NCBI RefSeq assembly: GCF_009455635.1
Contig: NZ_QPER01000002.1
Coordinates: 3,720,001-3,784,000 of the forward strand
Direction of reading: 5' to 3'
Source: Paraburkholderia agricolaris
GTDB lineage: Bacteria; Pseudomonadota; Gammaproteobacteria; Burkholderiales; Burkholderiaceae
DNA length: 64,000 nt
The notes below the pieces were generated by a model. The model saw only the letters and a list, made by a program, of their open reading frames with translations, did no database searches and was not told where the DNA came from. Shown here one piece after another: positions 29,975 through 39,695 of the stretch; positions within the stretch are counted from its first letter, which is position 1; every line of letters starts with the position of its first letter. Made by a program: the position numbers and the translations under genes.

Positions 29975-31162
29975 ATGAGTGAGACGACGCAAACCGCCGG
30001 TGCACAAGGCGAGAACGAGCCCAAAAGCGGCTTCAAACCGAAGAAATCGGTCGCCCTGTCCGGCGTGACGGCCGGCAACACGGCGCTGTGCACGGTCGGC
30101 AAGACCGGCAACGATCTGCACTACCGTGGCTACGACATTCTCGACATCGCCGGTGCGTGCGAATTCGAAGAGATCGCCTATCTGCTGGTCCACGAAAAGC
30201 TGCCGACGCAAGCCGAACTGACCGCCTACAAAACGAAGCTCAAGGCGCTGCGCGGCCTGCCCGCGAACGTCAAGGCCGCGCTCGAATGGATTCCGGCCGC
30301 CGCGCACCCGATGGACGTGATGCGCACCGGCGTCTCGGTGCTCGGCACCGTGCTGCCCGAGAAAGACGACCACAACCTGCCGGGCGCGCGCGACATCGCC
30401 GACAAGCTGATGGCCTCGCTCGGTTCGATGCTGCTGTACTGGTACCACTACTCGCACAACGGCAAGCGCATCGAGGTCGAAACCGACGACGACTCGATCG
30501 GCGGCCACTTCCTGCACCTGCTGCACGGCGTGGAACCATCGAAGGAGTGGGTCGACGCGATGCACGTGTCGCTGAACCTGTATGCCGAGCATGAATTCAA
30601 CGCGTCGACCTTCACCGGCCGCGTGATCGCGGGCACGGGATCGGACATCTACTCGGCAATCACCGGCGCGATCGGCGCGCTGCGTGGCCCGAAGCACGGC
30701 GGCGCGAACGAAGTCGCCTTCGAGATCCAGTCGCGCTATCAGACGCCGGATGAGGCTGAAGCCGACATCCGCAAGCGCGTGGAAAACAAGGAAGTGGTGA
30801 TCGGTTTTGGCCACCCGGTGTACACGATTTCCGATCCGCGCAACAAGGTCATCAAGGACGTTGCGAAGAAGCTGTCGAAGGAAGCGGGCAACCTGAAGCT
30901 GTTCAACATCGCCGAGCGGCTTGAAACGGTGATGGCGGAGGTGAAGAAGATGTTCCCGAATCTGGACTGGTTCAGCGCGGTGTCGTATCACATGATGGGC
31001 GTGCCGACGGCGATGTTTACGCCGCTGTTCGTGATCGCCCGCACGGCAGGCTGGAGCGCGCACATTATCGAGCAACGGATCGACAACAAGATCATCCGGC
31101 CGAGCGCGAATTACACCGGTCCCGAGAATTTGAAGTACGTGCCGCTAAATAGGAGAAAATAG
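29975..31162 (+). CDS. prpC: 2-methylcitrate synthase (bifunctional with citrate synthase)
   Basis: About 395 residues. Condenses propionyl-CoA (and acetyl-CoA) with oxaloacetate. Short type I-like citrate synthase form with [30 protein letters not shown], the PrpC-typical start. Active-site His in [16 protein letters not shown] and [20 protein letters not shown] stands 11 bases before the ATG. Neighbours CitE-like, PrpD and AcnA support a methylcitrate-type role; no prpB is present. Confidence 0.93.
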   Translation: MSETTQTAGAQGENEPKSGFKPKKSVALSGVTAGNTALCTVGKTGNDLHYRGYDILDIAGACEFEEIAYLLVHEKLPTQAELTAYKTKLKALRGLPANVKAALEWIPAAAHPMDVMRTGVSVLGTVLPEKDDHNLPGARDIADKLMASLGSMLLYWYHYSHNGKRIEVETDDDSIGGHFLHLLHGVEPSKEWVDAMHVSLNLYAEHEFNASTFTGRVIAGTGSDIYSAITGAIGALRGPKHGGANEVAFEIQSRYQTPDEAEADIRKRVENKEVVIGFGHPVYTISDPRNKVIKDVAKKLSKEAGNLKLFNIAERLETVMAEVKKMFPNLDWFSAVSYHMMGVPTAMFTPLFVIARTAGWSAHIIEQRIDNKIIRPSANYTGPENLKYVPLNRRK

Positions 31163-31263
31163 CGGTCGCTGTGCGCTTTCAAAGCGCGTGCGGTTTAACC
31201 TCGCGGTTCTCCAGATGGCCAACCGCGCACTGTTAACTGAAACTAGATAGAAAGGTTTTCTCC

Positions 31264-31776
31264 ATGAAAAAGCTGATGATCGCTGCCGTGATTGGCGCCC
31301 TGTCCACCACGATGCTGACCGTCGCAACTGACGCCGCTGCGCAAACGGCGACCACCACCCCTGCCACGAAACCGGCTGCCAAGGCTGTGGCGAAGCGCCC
31401 GCAACCGAAGCGCCTGATCAAGCGCAAAGCCAATCCTGCCAAGGAAGCGAAGGTCGACCCGGTGCCGGACGGCTCGATCAAGTGGTCGTGCAACGAAGGT
31501 CTGGCCTTCGATCTGAAGGGCGACATGAAGCGTGACCAGATCGTCACGGTTCACTGGGCGAACAAAAACTACAATCTGCCGCGCGAAGCGACCACCACGG
31601 GCGCAGACCGTTTCCACGACGCTGCATCGGGTATGGATCTGGTCGTGATCCCGACGAAGGCGATGTTGTTCTCGGACAAGGACAGCTCGCGTCTGGCCGA
31701 CGAGTGCAAGACGGCAGAGATGATCCAGGGCGCACCGGCTCCGACGCAATCCAACGCGATCAACAAAACCAACTAA
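31264..31776 (+). CDS. periplasmic protein with MliC-like (C-type lysozyme inhibitor) domain
   Basis: 170 residues. A Sec signal peptide ([22 protein letters not shown], cleavage near residue 27) leads to an Ala/Pro/Lys-rich basic linker and a C-terminal domain from about 70. The domain reads as a MliC fold: [13 protein letters not shown], then [43 protein letters not shown], and a closing Cys in ADECK. The two Cys would pair as in MliC/PliC. Homologues inhibit C-type lysozyme in the periplasm. It sits between prpC and prpD, with no obvious metabolic reason. The family call is by motif pattern only. Confidence 0.65.
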   Translation: MKKLMIAAVIGALSTTMLTVATDAAAQTATTTPATKPAAKAVAKRPQPKRLIKRKANPAKEAKVDPVPDGSIKWSCNEGLAFDLKGDMKRDQIVTVHWANKNYNLPREATTTGADRFHDAASGMDLVVIPTKAMLFSDKDSSRLADECKTAEMIQGAPAPTQSNAINKTN

Positions 31777-31801
31777 TCCGTTACATCAGGAAAGCACCCC
31801 G

Positions 31802-33253
31802 ATGTCCGCTCCGATTTCCAACGTACGACCCGCCCCGGATTCCGTCCTGGTCGATATTGTCGATTACGTGCTGGATTTCCCGATCGACAGCACGCTCGCG
31901 CTGGATACCGCGCGTAACTGCCTGATCGATACGCTCGGTTGCGGACTCGAGGCGCTCACCTACCCGGCCTGCACCAAGCTGATGGGACCGATCGTGCCAG
32001 GCACGATCGTCCCCAACGGCGCGAAGGTGCCGGGCACGTCGTTCCAGCTGGATCCGGTTCAGGCCGCCTTCAACATCGGCGCGATGATCCGCTGGCTCGA
32101 TTTCAACGACACATGGCTCGCCGCCGAATGGGGTCATCCGTCGGACAACCTCGGCGGAATTCTGGCGACGGCCGACTGGCTCTCGCGCAGTGCCATCGCA
32201 GCGGGCAAGCAGCCGCTGACGATGAAAGACGTGTTGATCGGCATGATCAAGGCGCACGAAATTCAAGGCTGTATCGCGCTCGAAAATTCGTTCAACAAAG
32301 TCGGGCTCGATCATGTACTGCTGGTGAAACTGGCTTCGACCGCGGTGGTCGGCCAGATGATCGGGTTGACGCGCGACGAGTTGATCAACGCGGTATCGCA
32401 GGCGTTTGTCGATGGGCATGCGCTGCGCACCTACCGCCATGCACCCAATACCGGCTCGCGCAAGTCGTGGGCTGCGGGCGATGCAACCTCGCGCGCCGTA
32501 CGGCTCGCGTTGATCGCGAAGACCGGCGAGATGGGCTATCCGTCGGTGCTGACCGCGAAAACGTGGGGCTTCTACGATGTGCTGTTCAAGGGTAACGCGT
32601 TCAGGTTCCAGCGCCCTTACGGCTCGTATGTGATGGAAAACGTGCTGTTCAAGATTTCGTTCCCGGCTGAATTCCACGCGCAGACGGCGGTGGAGGCGGC
32701 GATGACGTTGCACGCGCAATTGCAGAGCGCGGGCAAGCGAGTGGAAGACATCAAGAAGATCACGATCCGCACGCACGAAGCCGCAATCCGCATCATCGAC
32801 AAGAAAGGCCCCCTGAACAATCCGGCCGACCGCGATCATTGCATTCAGTACATGATCGCCGTGCCGTTGATCCATGGCCGCCTGACGGCCGCGGATTATG
32901 AAGATTCGATCGCGCAGGACGCGCGCATCGATGTGCTGCGCGCCAGGATGGAATGTGTGGAAGACGCGCAGTTCACGAAGAATTACCACGATCCGGAGAA
33001 GCGTTCGATCGCCAATGCACTGACGATCGAATTCAACGACGGGTCGACGTTCGACGAAGTTGTAGTCGAATACCCGATCGGTCATAAGCGTCGTCGCGAA
33101 GACGGAATTCCGTTGCTGGTCGAGAAGTTCAAGACCAACCTCGCGCGCCGCTTTCCGGTCAGGCAACAACTGGCGATTCTCGATGTGTCGCTGGATCAGG
33201 CACGGCTCGAAGCCATGCCGGTCAATGAATACGTCGATCTGTACGTCATCTAG
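31802..33253 (+). CDS. prpD: 2-methylcitrate dehydratase
   Basis: 483 residues, MmgE/PrpD family, no iron-sulfur cluster. Dehydrates 2-methylcitrate to 2-methyl-cis-aconitate. [21 protein letters not shown] holds the family's Asp/His signature. [22 protein letters not shown] and [18 protein letters not shown] are typical of PrpD. 26 bases after the MliC-like gene, 46 bases before acnA; probably one transcript with prpC. Confidence 0.94.
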   Translation: MSAPISNVRPAPDSVLVDIVDYVLDFPIDSTLALDTARNCLIDTLGCGLEALTYPACTKLMGPIVPGTIVPNGAKVPGTSFQLDPVQAAFNIGAMIRWLDFNDTWLAAEWGHPSDNLGGILATADWLSRSAIAAGKQPLTMKDVLIGMIKAHEIQGCIALENSFNKVGLDHVLLVKLASTAVVGQMIGLTRDELINAVSQAFVDGHALRTYRHAPNTGSRKSWAAGDATSRAVRLALIAKTGEMGYPSVLTAKTWGFYDVLFKGNAFRFQRPYGSYVMENVLFKISFPAEFHAQTAVEAAMTLHAQLQSAGKRVEDIKKITIRTHEAAIRIIDKKGPLNNPADRDHCIQYMIAVPLIHGRLTAADYEDSIAQDARIDVLRARMECVEDAQFTKNYHDPEKRSIANALTIEFNDGSTFDEVVVEYPIGHKRRREDGIPLLVEKFKTNLARRFPVRQQLAILDVSLDQARLEAMPVNEYVDLYVI

Positions 33254-33298
33254 TCAAGTTAAGTACTGTAGTTCCGCGATCAAACCAAGGAAAACACC

Positions 33299-36016
33299 AT
33301 GGCCCACAACCTCCACAAAACGCTCAAGGAATTCGACAGCGGTTCCGGCAAAGGCAAGTTCTACTCCCTGCCGCAACTCGGCAAGGCACTGAACATCAAG
33401 ATCGACCGCCTGCCGGTTTCGATCCGTATCGTGCTGGAATCGGTGCTGCGTAACTACGACGGCAAGAAGATCGCCGAAGAACACATCGAGCAACTCGCGA
33501 ACTGGAAGCCGACGGCAGCACGCGTCGACGAAATCCCGTTCGTCGTGTCGCGCGTCGTGCTGCAAGACTTTACCGGCGTGCCGCTGCTCGCCGACATCGC
33601 AGCGATGCGCGGTGTCGCGAAGCACATGGGCAAGGATCCGAAGTCGATCGAACCGCTGGTCCCGGTCGATCTGGTCGTCGATCACTCGGTGCAAATCGAT
33701 CACTTCCGCGAAAAGAACGCGCTCGATCTGAACATGAAACTGGAATTCCAGCGCAATAACGAGCGCTACCAGTTCATGAAGTGGGGCATGCAGGCGTTCG
33801 ACACGTTCAAGGTCGTGCCGCCGGGCGTCGGTATCGTTCACCAGGTGAACCTCGAATACCTCGCACGCGGCGTGCACAAGAAGGCCGAAGGCGCGGACAC
33901 CGTGTACTACCCGGATTCGCTGGTCGGCACCGACAGCCATACCACCATGATCAATGGTATCGGCGTGGTGGGCTGGGGCGTGGGCGGTATCGAAGCTGAA
34001 GCCGGCATGCTCGGCCAGCCGGTATACTTCCTGACGCCGGACGTGGTCGGCGTCGAACTGAAGGGCAAGCTGCGCGAAGGCCTGACGGCGACCGACCTGG
34101 TCCTGACCGTCACCGAACTGCTGCGCAAGGAAAAGGTTGTCGGCAAGTTCGTCGAGTTCTTCGGTGAAGGCACGAAGTCGCTGTCGCTGCCGGACCGTGC
34201 GACGATCGGCAACATGGCGCCGGAATACGGCGCAACCATGGGCTTCTTCCCGGTCGACGAAAAAACCATCGACTACTTCAAGGGCACGGGCCGCACCGAC
34301 GCAGAAATCTCCGCCTTCGAAAACTACTTCAAGGCGCAGGGTCTGTTCGGTATTCCGAAGGCTGGCCAGATCGACTACACCAAGGTCGTCACGCTGGATC
34401 TCGGCACGGTCACGCCGTCGCTGGCAGGTCCGAAGCGCCCGCAAGACCGTATCGAAATCGGTCACGTGAAGTCGACCTTCAGCGACCTGTTCTCGAAGCC
34501 GGTGGCAGAAAACGGCTTTGCGAAGAAGTCGGAAGACCTCGACACGCAATACACGACGAGCAACGGCGTCGACGTGAAGAACGGCGACATCCTGATCGCC
34601 GCGATCACGTCGTGCACGAACACGTCGAACCCGAGCGTGCTGCTGGCCGCTGGTCTGCTGGCGAAGAAGGCTGTGGAAGCTGGTCTGACGGTCGCGCCGC
34701 ACATCAAGACGTCGCTGGCTCCGGGATCGCGCATCGTCACGGAATACCTGACGAAGACCGACTTGATGAAGTACCTCGACAAGCTCGGTTTCACGCTGGC
34801 CGCTTACGGTTGCACGACCTGTATCGGTAACGCGGGCGACCTGACGCCGGAACTGAACGAAGCGATCACGAAGAACGACATCGTCGCGGCAGCGGTCTTG
34901 TCGGGCAACCGTAACTTCGAAGCGCGTATTCACCCGAACATCCGCGCGAACTTCCTGGCCTCGCCGCCGCTGGTTGTGGCTTACGCGATCGCCGGTAACA
35001 TCACGCGCGACCTGATGACCGAACCGGTCGGCAAGGGCAAGGGTGGCCGCGACATCTACCTGGGCGACATCTGGCCGACCAGCGAAGAAGTCGATGCACT
35101 GCTCAAGTTCGCGCTGGACGCCGATGCGTTCCGCAAGAACTACTCGTCGCTGACCAAGAAGGGCGACCTGTGGAGCAAGATCGAAGGCGAAGAAGGCCAA
35201 GTCTACGACTGGCCGAAGTCGACCTATATCGCTGAGCCGCCGTTCTTCGGCAAGGACTTCTCGATGACGCCGGCCGACAGCATCGCTGCGGTCACGAACG
35301 CACGCGCACTGGGCATCTTCGGTGACTCGGTCACGACCGACCACATCAGCCCGGCTGGCTCGATCAAGGAAGACTCGCCGGCAGGCAAGTGGCTGAAGGA
35401 AAACGGCGTGCAGAAGGCCGATTTCAACAGCTACGGCTCACGCCGCGGCAACCACGACGTGATGATGCGCGGCACGTTCGCGAACGTCCGGATCAAGAAC
35501 CTGATGATCCCGGCGAAGGCAGACGGCTCGCGCGTTGAGGGCGGCCTGACGATTCACCAGCCGAGCGGCGAACAACAGTCGATCTACGACGCAGCGATGA
35601 AGTACATCGACGCCGGCACGCCGACCATCGTGTTCGCGGGCGAAGAGTACGGCACGGGCTCGTCGCGTGACTGGGCTGCGAAGGGTACGCAACTGCTGGG
35701 CGTGAAAGCTGTGGTCGCACGCAGCTTCGAGCGGATCCACCGTTCGAACCTGGTCGGCATGGGCGTTCTGCCGCTGCAATTCAAGGGCTCGGATAGCGTC
35801 CAATCGCTCGGCATCACCGGCGAAGAAACGTACGACATCGAAGGCCTGGGCGCTGACTTCAAGCCGCAACAGGAAGTGACGCTGGTGATTCGTGGCAAGG
35901 ACGGCAAGGAAAAGCGTGTGCCGGTGCTGCTGCGTATCGACACGCCGATCGAAGTCGATTACTACAAGCACGGCGGGATTCTGCCGTTCGTGCTGCGTTC
36001 GTTGCTGGCTGCTTAA
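33299..36016 (+). CDS. acnA: aconitate hydratase A (IRP1-type)
   Basis: 905 residues. Interconverts citrate and isocitrate and probably hydrates 2-methyl-cis-aconitate made by PrpD. The cluster ligands lie in [19 protein letters not shown] and [11 protein letters not shown]. The swivel domain has [13 protein letters not shown] and [36 protein letters not shown] is the IRP/AcnA-type start of domain 2. ATG at 33299 after AAGGAAA. The last gene of the block, ended by a strong terminator. Confidence 0.97.
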   Translation: MAHNLHKTLKEFDSGSGKGKFYSLPQLGKALNIKIDRLPVSIRIVLESVLRNYDGKKIAEEHIEQLANWKPTAARVDEIPFVVSRVVLQDFTGVPLLADIAAMRGVAKHMGKDPKSIEPLVPVDLVVDHSVQIDHFREKNALDLNMKLEFQRNNERYQFMKWGMQAFDTFKVVPPGVGIVHQVNLEYLARGVHKKAEGADTVYYPDSLVGTDSHTTMINGIGVVGWGVGGIEAEAGMLGQPVYFLTPDVVGVELKGKLREGLTATDLVLTVTELLRKEKVVGKFVEFFGEGTKSLSLPDRATIGNMAPEYGATMGFFPVDEKTIDYFKGTGRTDAEISAFENYFKAQGLFGIPKAGQIDYTKVVTLDLGTVTPSLAGPKRPQDRIEIGHVKSTFSDLFSKPVAENGFAKKSEDLDTQYTTSNGVDVKNGDILIAAITSCTNTSNPSVLLAAGLLAKKAVEAGLTVAPHIKTSLAPGSRIVTEYLTKTDLMKYLDKLGFTLAAYGCTTCIGNAGDLTPELNEAITKNDIVAAAVLSGNRNFEARIHPNIRANFLASPPLVVAYAIAGNITRDLMTEPVGKGKGGRDIYLGDIWPTSEEVDALLKFALDADAFRKNYSSLTKKGDLWSKIEGEEGQVYDWPKSTYIAEPPFFGKDFSMTPADSIAAVTNARALGIFGDSVTTDHISPAGSIKEDSPAGKWLKENGVQKADFNSYGSRRGNHDVMMRGTFANVRIKNLMIPAKADGSRVEGGLTIHQPSGEQQSIYDAAMKYIDAGTPTIVFAGEEYGTGSSRDWAAKGTQLLGVKAVVARSFERIHRSNLVGMGVLPLQFKGSDSVQSLGITGEETYDIEGLGADFKPQQEVTLVIRGKDGKEKRVPVLLRIDTPIEVDYYKHGGILPFVLRSLLAA

Positions 36017-36093
36017 GGTACTAGCTAACGCGTGTAGTAACTGCGAGTTGTTTTGCAGGGGCTGCGTCCTGTGGAGGGCGCAGCCGACTTTAG

Positions 36094-36121
36094 AAGCCCG
36101 ACCTCTGGTCGGGCTTTTTTT
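36094..36121 (+). terminator. rho-independent terminator after acnA
   Basis: Stem AAGCCCGACC / GGTCGGGCTT with a 3-base loop and seven T (36115-36121). It also borders the convergent gene ending at 36130, whose transcript would carry the same hairpin. Confidence 0.9.
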
Positions 36122-36129
36122 ATGGACCT

Positions 36130-37143
36130 TTACTGCTTACTACGATCATCGTGCTGAAAGGCATCCGGGTTGTCGGTGACCCGGCGTTGGGTCATGCGGG
36201 CGTTCCAGTTGTTGTCCATCGGCATTGCCGCGCGCATGGTCGGCGCCGGACGATGCTGCTGGGCGGCCCAGTTCAGCCACGATGCGTCGTCGACCACAGC
36301 GGTGCTACGCGCCGCGCCGGCGACCCACTCGGGCTGATTCGACACCTTAGGCTTCGCAGCCGGATGAGCGGCTCGATTCAAGACCACACGCTCGTTGACG
36401 TGGGCTTCGGACAAACGCGCCACCTTGACACGTTTCACCGCTTTTTCCCGCGACGGCATGTTCTGGTCACGGGTAGCAGCGTGTGTTCCGGGCTTCCTTG
36501 CGAACGAGTCCGGCGGTGACGCTTGCGCGACATGTTTCGGCGGCGCGATAGATAAGGGCACAGCCTGCGCGACCTGAGTCTCAGGTACTGCGTCGGCGCG
36601 CGCGGAAACCACCGGCGGCACCGCGCTCACGATTGCGGCATCCGCCCTGGCTGCCGGCTTCCCGGCGGCAATCTCCGCTTGGCGGGCTGCAGCGGCCAGC
36701 GTCACTGACGACGCTTTCACCTTCTCCGCTTCCTTCATGGAGCAGGTGACCAACAACCATGTCAGCGCGATGGTGCAACCCGCGAAGATAGCCCCGGCCA
36801 GCAGACGGTCCGAGCGCGACGAACGCGGGCGGGGCGTGCCCATTTGCAAGTAACGTTTCGCTTCTTCCAGTGCCGCGTCCCAGCGATGGGTGTCCACTCG
36901 CTGCGGCGGCGCCTTGTAGAAAAGGACGTGCTTGACACCCGGAGGAAACTGACCCGGGCGCGCCGCCTGAGGTTCGCGTTGCACGGCACCCTGGATCGCC
37001 CGTTGCACTGCAGTCTGGGGAGTACGTTGCATAGCGAGTCGCGCGATACGCGATATCGACCCGAAGGGAGGCGGTAAGCCGTCGAATGGCCGCAGCTTTG
37101 GGAATGCCAAGCCGCCTTCGATCAAAACCTGCGGTTGGTTCAT
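36130..37143 (-). CDS. single-pass membrane protein of unknown family, linked to BvgA-like system
   Basis: 337 residues; no family recognised. A basic N-terminal cytoplasmic part of about 110 residues includes an Ala/Gln/Arg stretch (AMQRTPQTAVQRAIQGAVQR). One membrane span lies at about 114-134 (LLAGAIFAGCTIALTWLLVTC). The C-terminal part of about 200 residues is Ala/Lys/Pro-rich and likely periplasmic by the positive-inside rule. Its ATG overlaps the stop of the upstream sensor-like gene (ATGA), so the two are translationally coupled. It may be a structural or signalling partner of that protein (inference). Confidence 0.75.
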   Translation of the reverse strand: MNQPQVLIEGGLAFPKLRPFDGLPPPFGSISRIARLAMQRTPQTAVQRAIQGAVQREPQAARPGQFPPGVKHVLFYKAPPQRVDTHRWDAALEEAKRYLQMGTPRPRSSRSDRLLAGAIFAGCTIALTWLLVTCSMKEAEKVKASSVTLAAAARQAEIAAGKPAARADAAIVSAVPPVVSARADAVPETQVAQAVPLSIAPPKHVAQASPPDSFARKPGTHAATRDQNMPSREKAVKRVKVARLSEAHVNERVVLNRAAHPAAKPKVSNQPEWVAGAARSTAVVDDASWLNWAAQQHRPAPTMRAAMPMDNNWNARMTQRRVTDNPDAFQHDDRSKQ

Positions 37144-38726
37144 CCTAACGTGCTCCGGTGGGAAGCGATCTCTGTATCGAGTTGCGTAATGAGAATTTCG
37201 GCACGTTCAATAAGCGCGTCGATTGCGCCGACCCCGTGCTCCTGCGGCGCGGCGCTGGCATGCCGCAACGCCTCCATCAAACTGTGTGCGCCGACGAGGC
37301 CTACAGCTCCGCTCAAGCGGTGCAGCAAGGTGCGCAGCCCCGCAACATCCTCCTGATGACGCAAATCACTCATCTGCTCCAGATCGTCCTTCATCGCACG
37401 GCGCCAGCCGCTCAGAAACGTGTCGAGATCAATCCCCTCAGCAGACAGCGCTTCGAGATAGCGAAGTTCGAAAGGCTCGGCCAACACACTTTCGAAAGCC
37501 TTCTCTGGTTGTACTGCAATGCCCGGCAAGTGAGCGTGTGCATAATGGACCTGATCCGCGGACGTCCCCCATTGCTCGACAGTGAACGGCGCATTGAAGC
37601 TCGCGCGAATGATGGAATGCGAGTCGCTTGCGATGGCGAGTTCACCTTGCATACGCTGCGCAAGTATCTGGCAAAGCGGCAAACACGCATCGACGTTGCT
37701 AAGCTGCTTGCCTTCAGTCGATTCGTTAGCGTCGGCTTCAAAAAGTTGCCCTTGCGCGGCATACATGGCTTTCTCACCGGTATGCGCCACGTTGATGAAA
37801 ATCTGCTGCGAGCCGGCGTTTAACGGCTCCGCACGTACGACAATTGCAATCTCGCCATGCGTATTCAGTTGAACCGTACGGTTTAGCAGATGGAAGAAAA
37901 TCTGCCCGAGCCGGGCGCTATCGACGAGAATCCGCTCCGCGACTGCATGGTCGATGTCCGAACTCAAGTGCAAACCGCGCTGAGTCGCAGACGGAGACAA
38001 CAGCGCGATAACACCGTCGATGAGTTCGCGCAGGTTCGTTGCACTTTCGTCGAGAACAAAGGCGCGCGACTCCAATGGCAACGCCTCGAGTAAATCGTGA
38101 AGCGTTTGGCCCCATGTGCGCACCGCGGATTGAAGCATGGACATCTGAGCGCGTTGAGCGGCCGGCATGGACACCGTGTCGATCGATTCAAGCAAATCCG
38201 TCACCGCAGCCAACGGCGCTTCTGCGTAGAGGCGCGCTGCGCCTAGGAGCCAGAGTCGCTCCTTCAGTGCGGCAGCTCTCGCCTGAGTAGCCGCTGCACT
38301 GCGCGCGGCCGTCTCCCGCGCTTCGGCAGCCTGGCACTCACGTGTCCATTTGTCTTTAACTCGATGCAGTTCCTCCGCAGCGCGTCTCAGCGCTGCGCGG
38401 GACAGGCAGGTACCGGCCAGTGCAACGACTGCCGGAGCCGCGAGCGCCAATAGCCATGTTTGTCGCTCAATCGCCGCATCATGCGCACTCGCCGCCGGCC
38501 GAGCCGCAGATTCATCGACTTGCTGCACGCGCGGTGTATCGTCGACTAATGGCATCGCATTGGCGCGTATAGAGAGCACACACAGCAGCGCGAATGCGAA
38601 GAGACAACCCAATACCGTCGCGAAACGGATCGAAGTAAGCCCTGCATCGCGAGAGAAAGTGTGAGAGAAACGCTGCGCGCGACAACGCGCGGCAGTTGAA
38701 GAACCAAGCAGGCTCATTTTGTTCAT
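37140..38726 (-). CDS. degenerate sensor-kinase-like membrane protein with intact C-terminal Hpt domain
   Basis: 528 residues. Two membrane spans (about 35-57 and 91-110) flank a short periplasmic loop. A coiled coil (115-160) leads to a DHp-like helix pair (165-215), but the expected H-E-x-R-T-P reads as YAEAPLAAV, with no His. The ATPase-like domain (233-385) keeps fold landmarks yet has lost every nucleotide motif: N-box QIFFHLLNRTVQLN lacks the Asn, G1 reads NVAHTGEKA instead of D-x-G-x-G, and G2 reads LSNVDACLPL. The C-terminal Hpt keeps LLHRLSGAVGLVG with His469. It is not expected to bind ATP. It precedes the membrane protein gene and follows the response regulator by 12 bases. Confidence 0.8.
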   Translation of the reverse strand: MNKMSLLGSSTAARCRAQRFSHTFSRDAGLTSIRFATVLGCLFAFALLCVLSIRANAMPLVDDTPRVQQVDESAARPAASAHDAAIERQTWLLALAAPAVVALAGTCLSRAALRRAAEELHRVKDKWTRECQAAEARETAARSAAATQARAAALKERLWLLGAARLYAEAPLAAVTDLLESIDTVSMPAAQRAQMSMLQSAVRTWGQTLHDLLEALPLESRAFVLDESATNLRELIDGVIALLSPSATQRGLHLSSDIDHAVAERILVDSARLGQIFFHLLNRTVQLNTHGEIAIVVRAEPLNAGSQQIFINVAHTGEKAMYAAQGQLFEADANESTEGKQLSNVDACLPLCQILAQRMQGELAIASDSHSIIRASFNAPFTVEQWGTSADQVHYAHAHLPGIAVQPEKAFESVLAEPFELRYLEALSAEGIDLDTFLSGWRRAMKDDLEQMSDLRHQEDVAGLRTLLHRLSGAVGLVGAHSLMEALRHASAAPQEHGVGAIDALIERAEILITQLDTEIASHRSTLG

Positions 38727-38738
38727 AGCCCGAAAAAC

Positions 38739-39374
38739 CTAGTCGATCAACCGATGCAGCGAAGCAAACTCAATCAGCCCAGCCAACGATGACAACCCCA
38801 GTTTCTCCTGGATGCGACTCTTGTATGTACTGACCGTCTTGTCACTCATGAATAGCACATCTCCAATCGCCTTGTTCGACATGCCTTTGGCCAGCATTTG
38901 AAGAATCACAATTTCTTTGTCCGACAGCAAACCAAGCTTATCTTCCTCGCTGGCTGCGCTTGCATGAAACGCCACGCCCGAACCACTGCTTGTGACTGGA
39001 AACACTGTGTACCCGGCGAGCACGGCTTCCACGCCACGCATTATTTCCTTCATTTCCTGCGTTTTTCCGACAAATCCGTGCACACCTGAACGCATTGCCC
39101 GTGGCGCGAACGTAGCAGCGTCCTGACCAGACAGAACCAGCAAGCGGATCGACGGATGCGCGAGTTTAAGACGAGGAATCACGTCAAGTCCACTAATCCG
39201 CGGAATATCGAGATCTAGTATCGCCAGGTCGGGGGTATGCAAGCGCGCCATTTCTACGGCCGTTTGCCCGTTGTCTGCCTCAATGACGTTTTCAACGCCA
39301 AGCAACTGCATGAGTTGCATCTTGATGACCAATCGAAACGCAGGATGATCGTCAATAACCAAAATCGTAGCCAT
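38739..39374 (-). CDS. BvgA-like response regulator (NarL/LuxR type)
   Basis: 211 residues. The receiver domain has Asp8-Asp9, phospho-acceptor Asp54 in AILDLDIP, the Ser switch in LVLSGQD, and the Lys in GFVGKTQE. The LuxR-type helix-turn-helix (LSDKEIVILQMLAKGMSNKAIG.., then SDKTVSTYKSRIQEKL) resembles Bordetella BvgA closely, including the VSTYK recognition helix. AGGAAT precedes the ATG at 39374; the longer frame upstream is intergenic. Its adjacent kinase-like partner appears unable to autophosphorylate. Confidence 0.93.
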   Translation of the reverse strand: MATILVIDDHPAFRLVIKMQLMQLLGVENVIEADNGQTAVEMARLHTPDLAILDLDIPRISGLDVIPRLKLAHPSIRLLVLSGQDAATFAPRAMRSGVHGFVGKTQEMKEIMRGVEAVLAGYTVFPVTSSGSGVAFHASAASEEDKLGLLSDKEIVILQMLAKGMSNKAIGDVLFMSDKTVSTYKSRIQEKLGLSSLAGLIEFASLHRLID

Positions 39375-39695
39375 ATTTTTATTCCTAAAAAACGTTTTCG
39401 GTTCCACACCGATGTTGGTATTCGCGCCGCGCAACAAGTCACAGTCGGCGAACATCGAATGACATTGATGTCACGCTATTCTCCAACCGGTAAAAACTCG
39501 TTCATGTTTTGTACGCAAAGAAACGACGTCGCGTCGCGTGTACTTTCATTGCGTAAAAGCACGGGGTCTCTGCAAAAAATCGGGGGAAGTTCAGACACGC
39601 AGTGTGACGGCCGGTATTGAGTTGGCGCGCCGACACCTTGTTCCACGCGGAGTGTGCGGTGTATTCAATGCGTATTGCGCCGTGTCGACACAAAC
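39375..39695. other. 321-base gap upstream of the response regulator
   Basis: AT-richer than its surroundings and without a supported gene. It should hold the promoter of the regulator operon and the end of the OmpA-lipoprotein transcript. The inverted repeat at 39460-39473 is its main visible structure. Confidence 0.5.
39460..39473. promoter_or_regulatory. inverted repeat, possible regulator site
   Basis: TGACAT-TG-ATGTCA, a perfect 6+6 dyad about 86 bases upstream of the response regulator start. LuxR-type regulators bind short dyads and often control themselves; binding here is speculative. Confidence 0.35.

Noticed and set aside
29975..31162. Second housekeeping citrate synthase
   Set aside because: The short form, N-terminal pattern and the neighbouring prpD indicate 2-methylcitrate synthase; gltA is at 21204.
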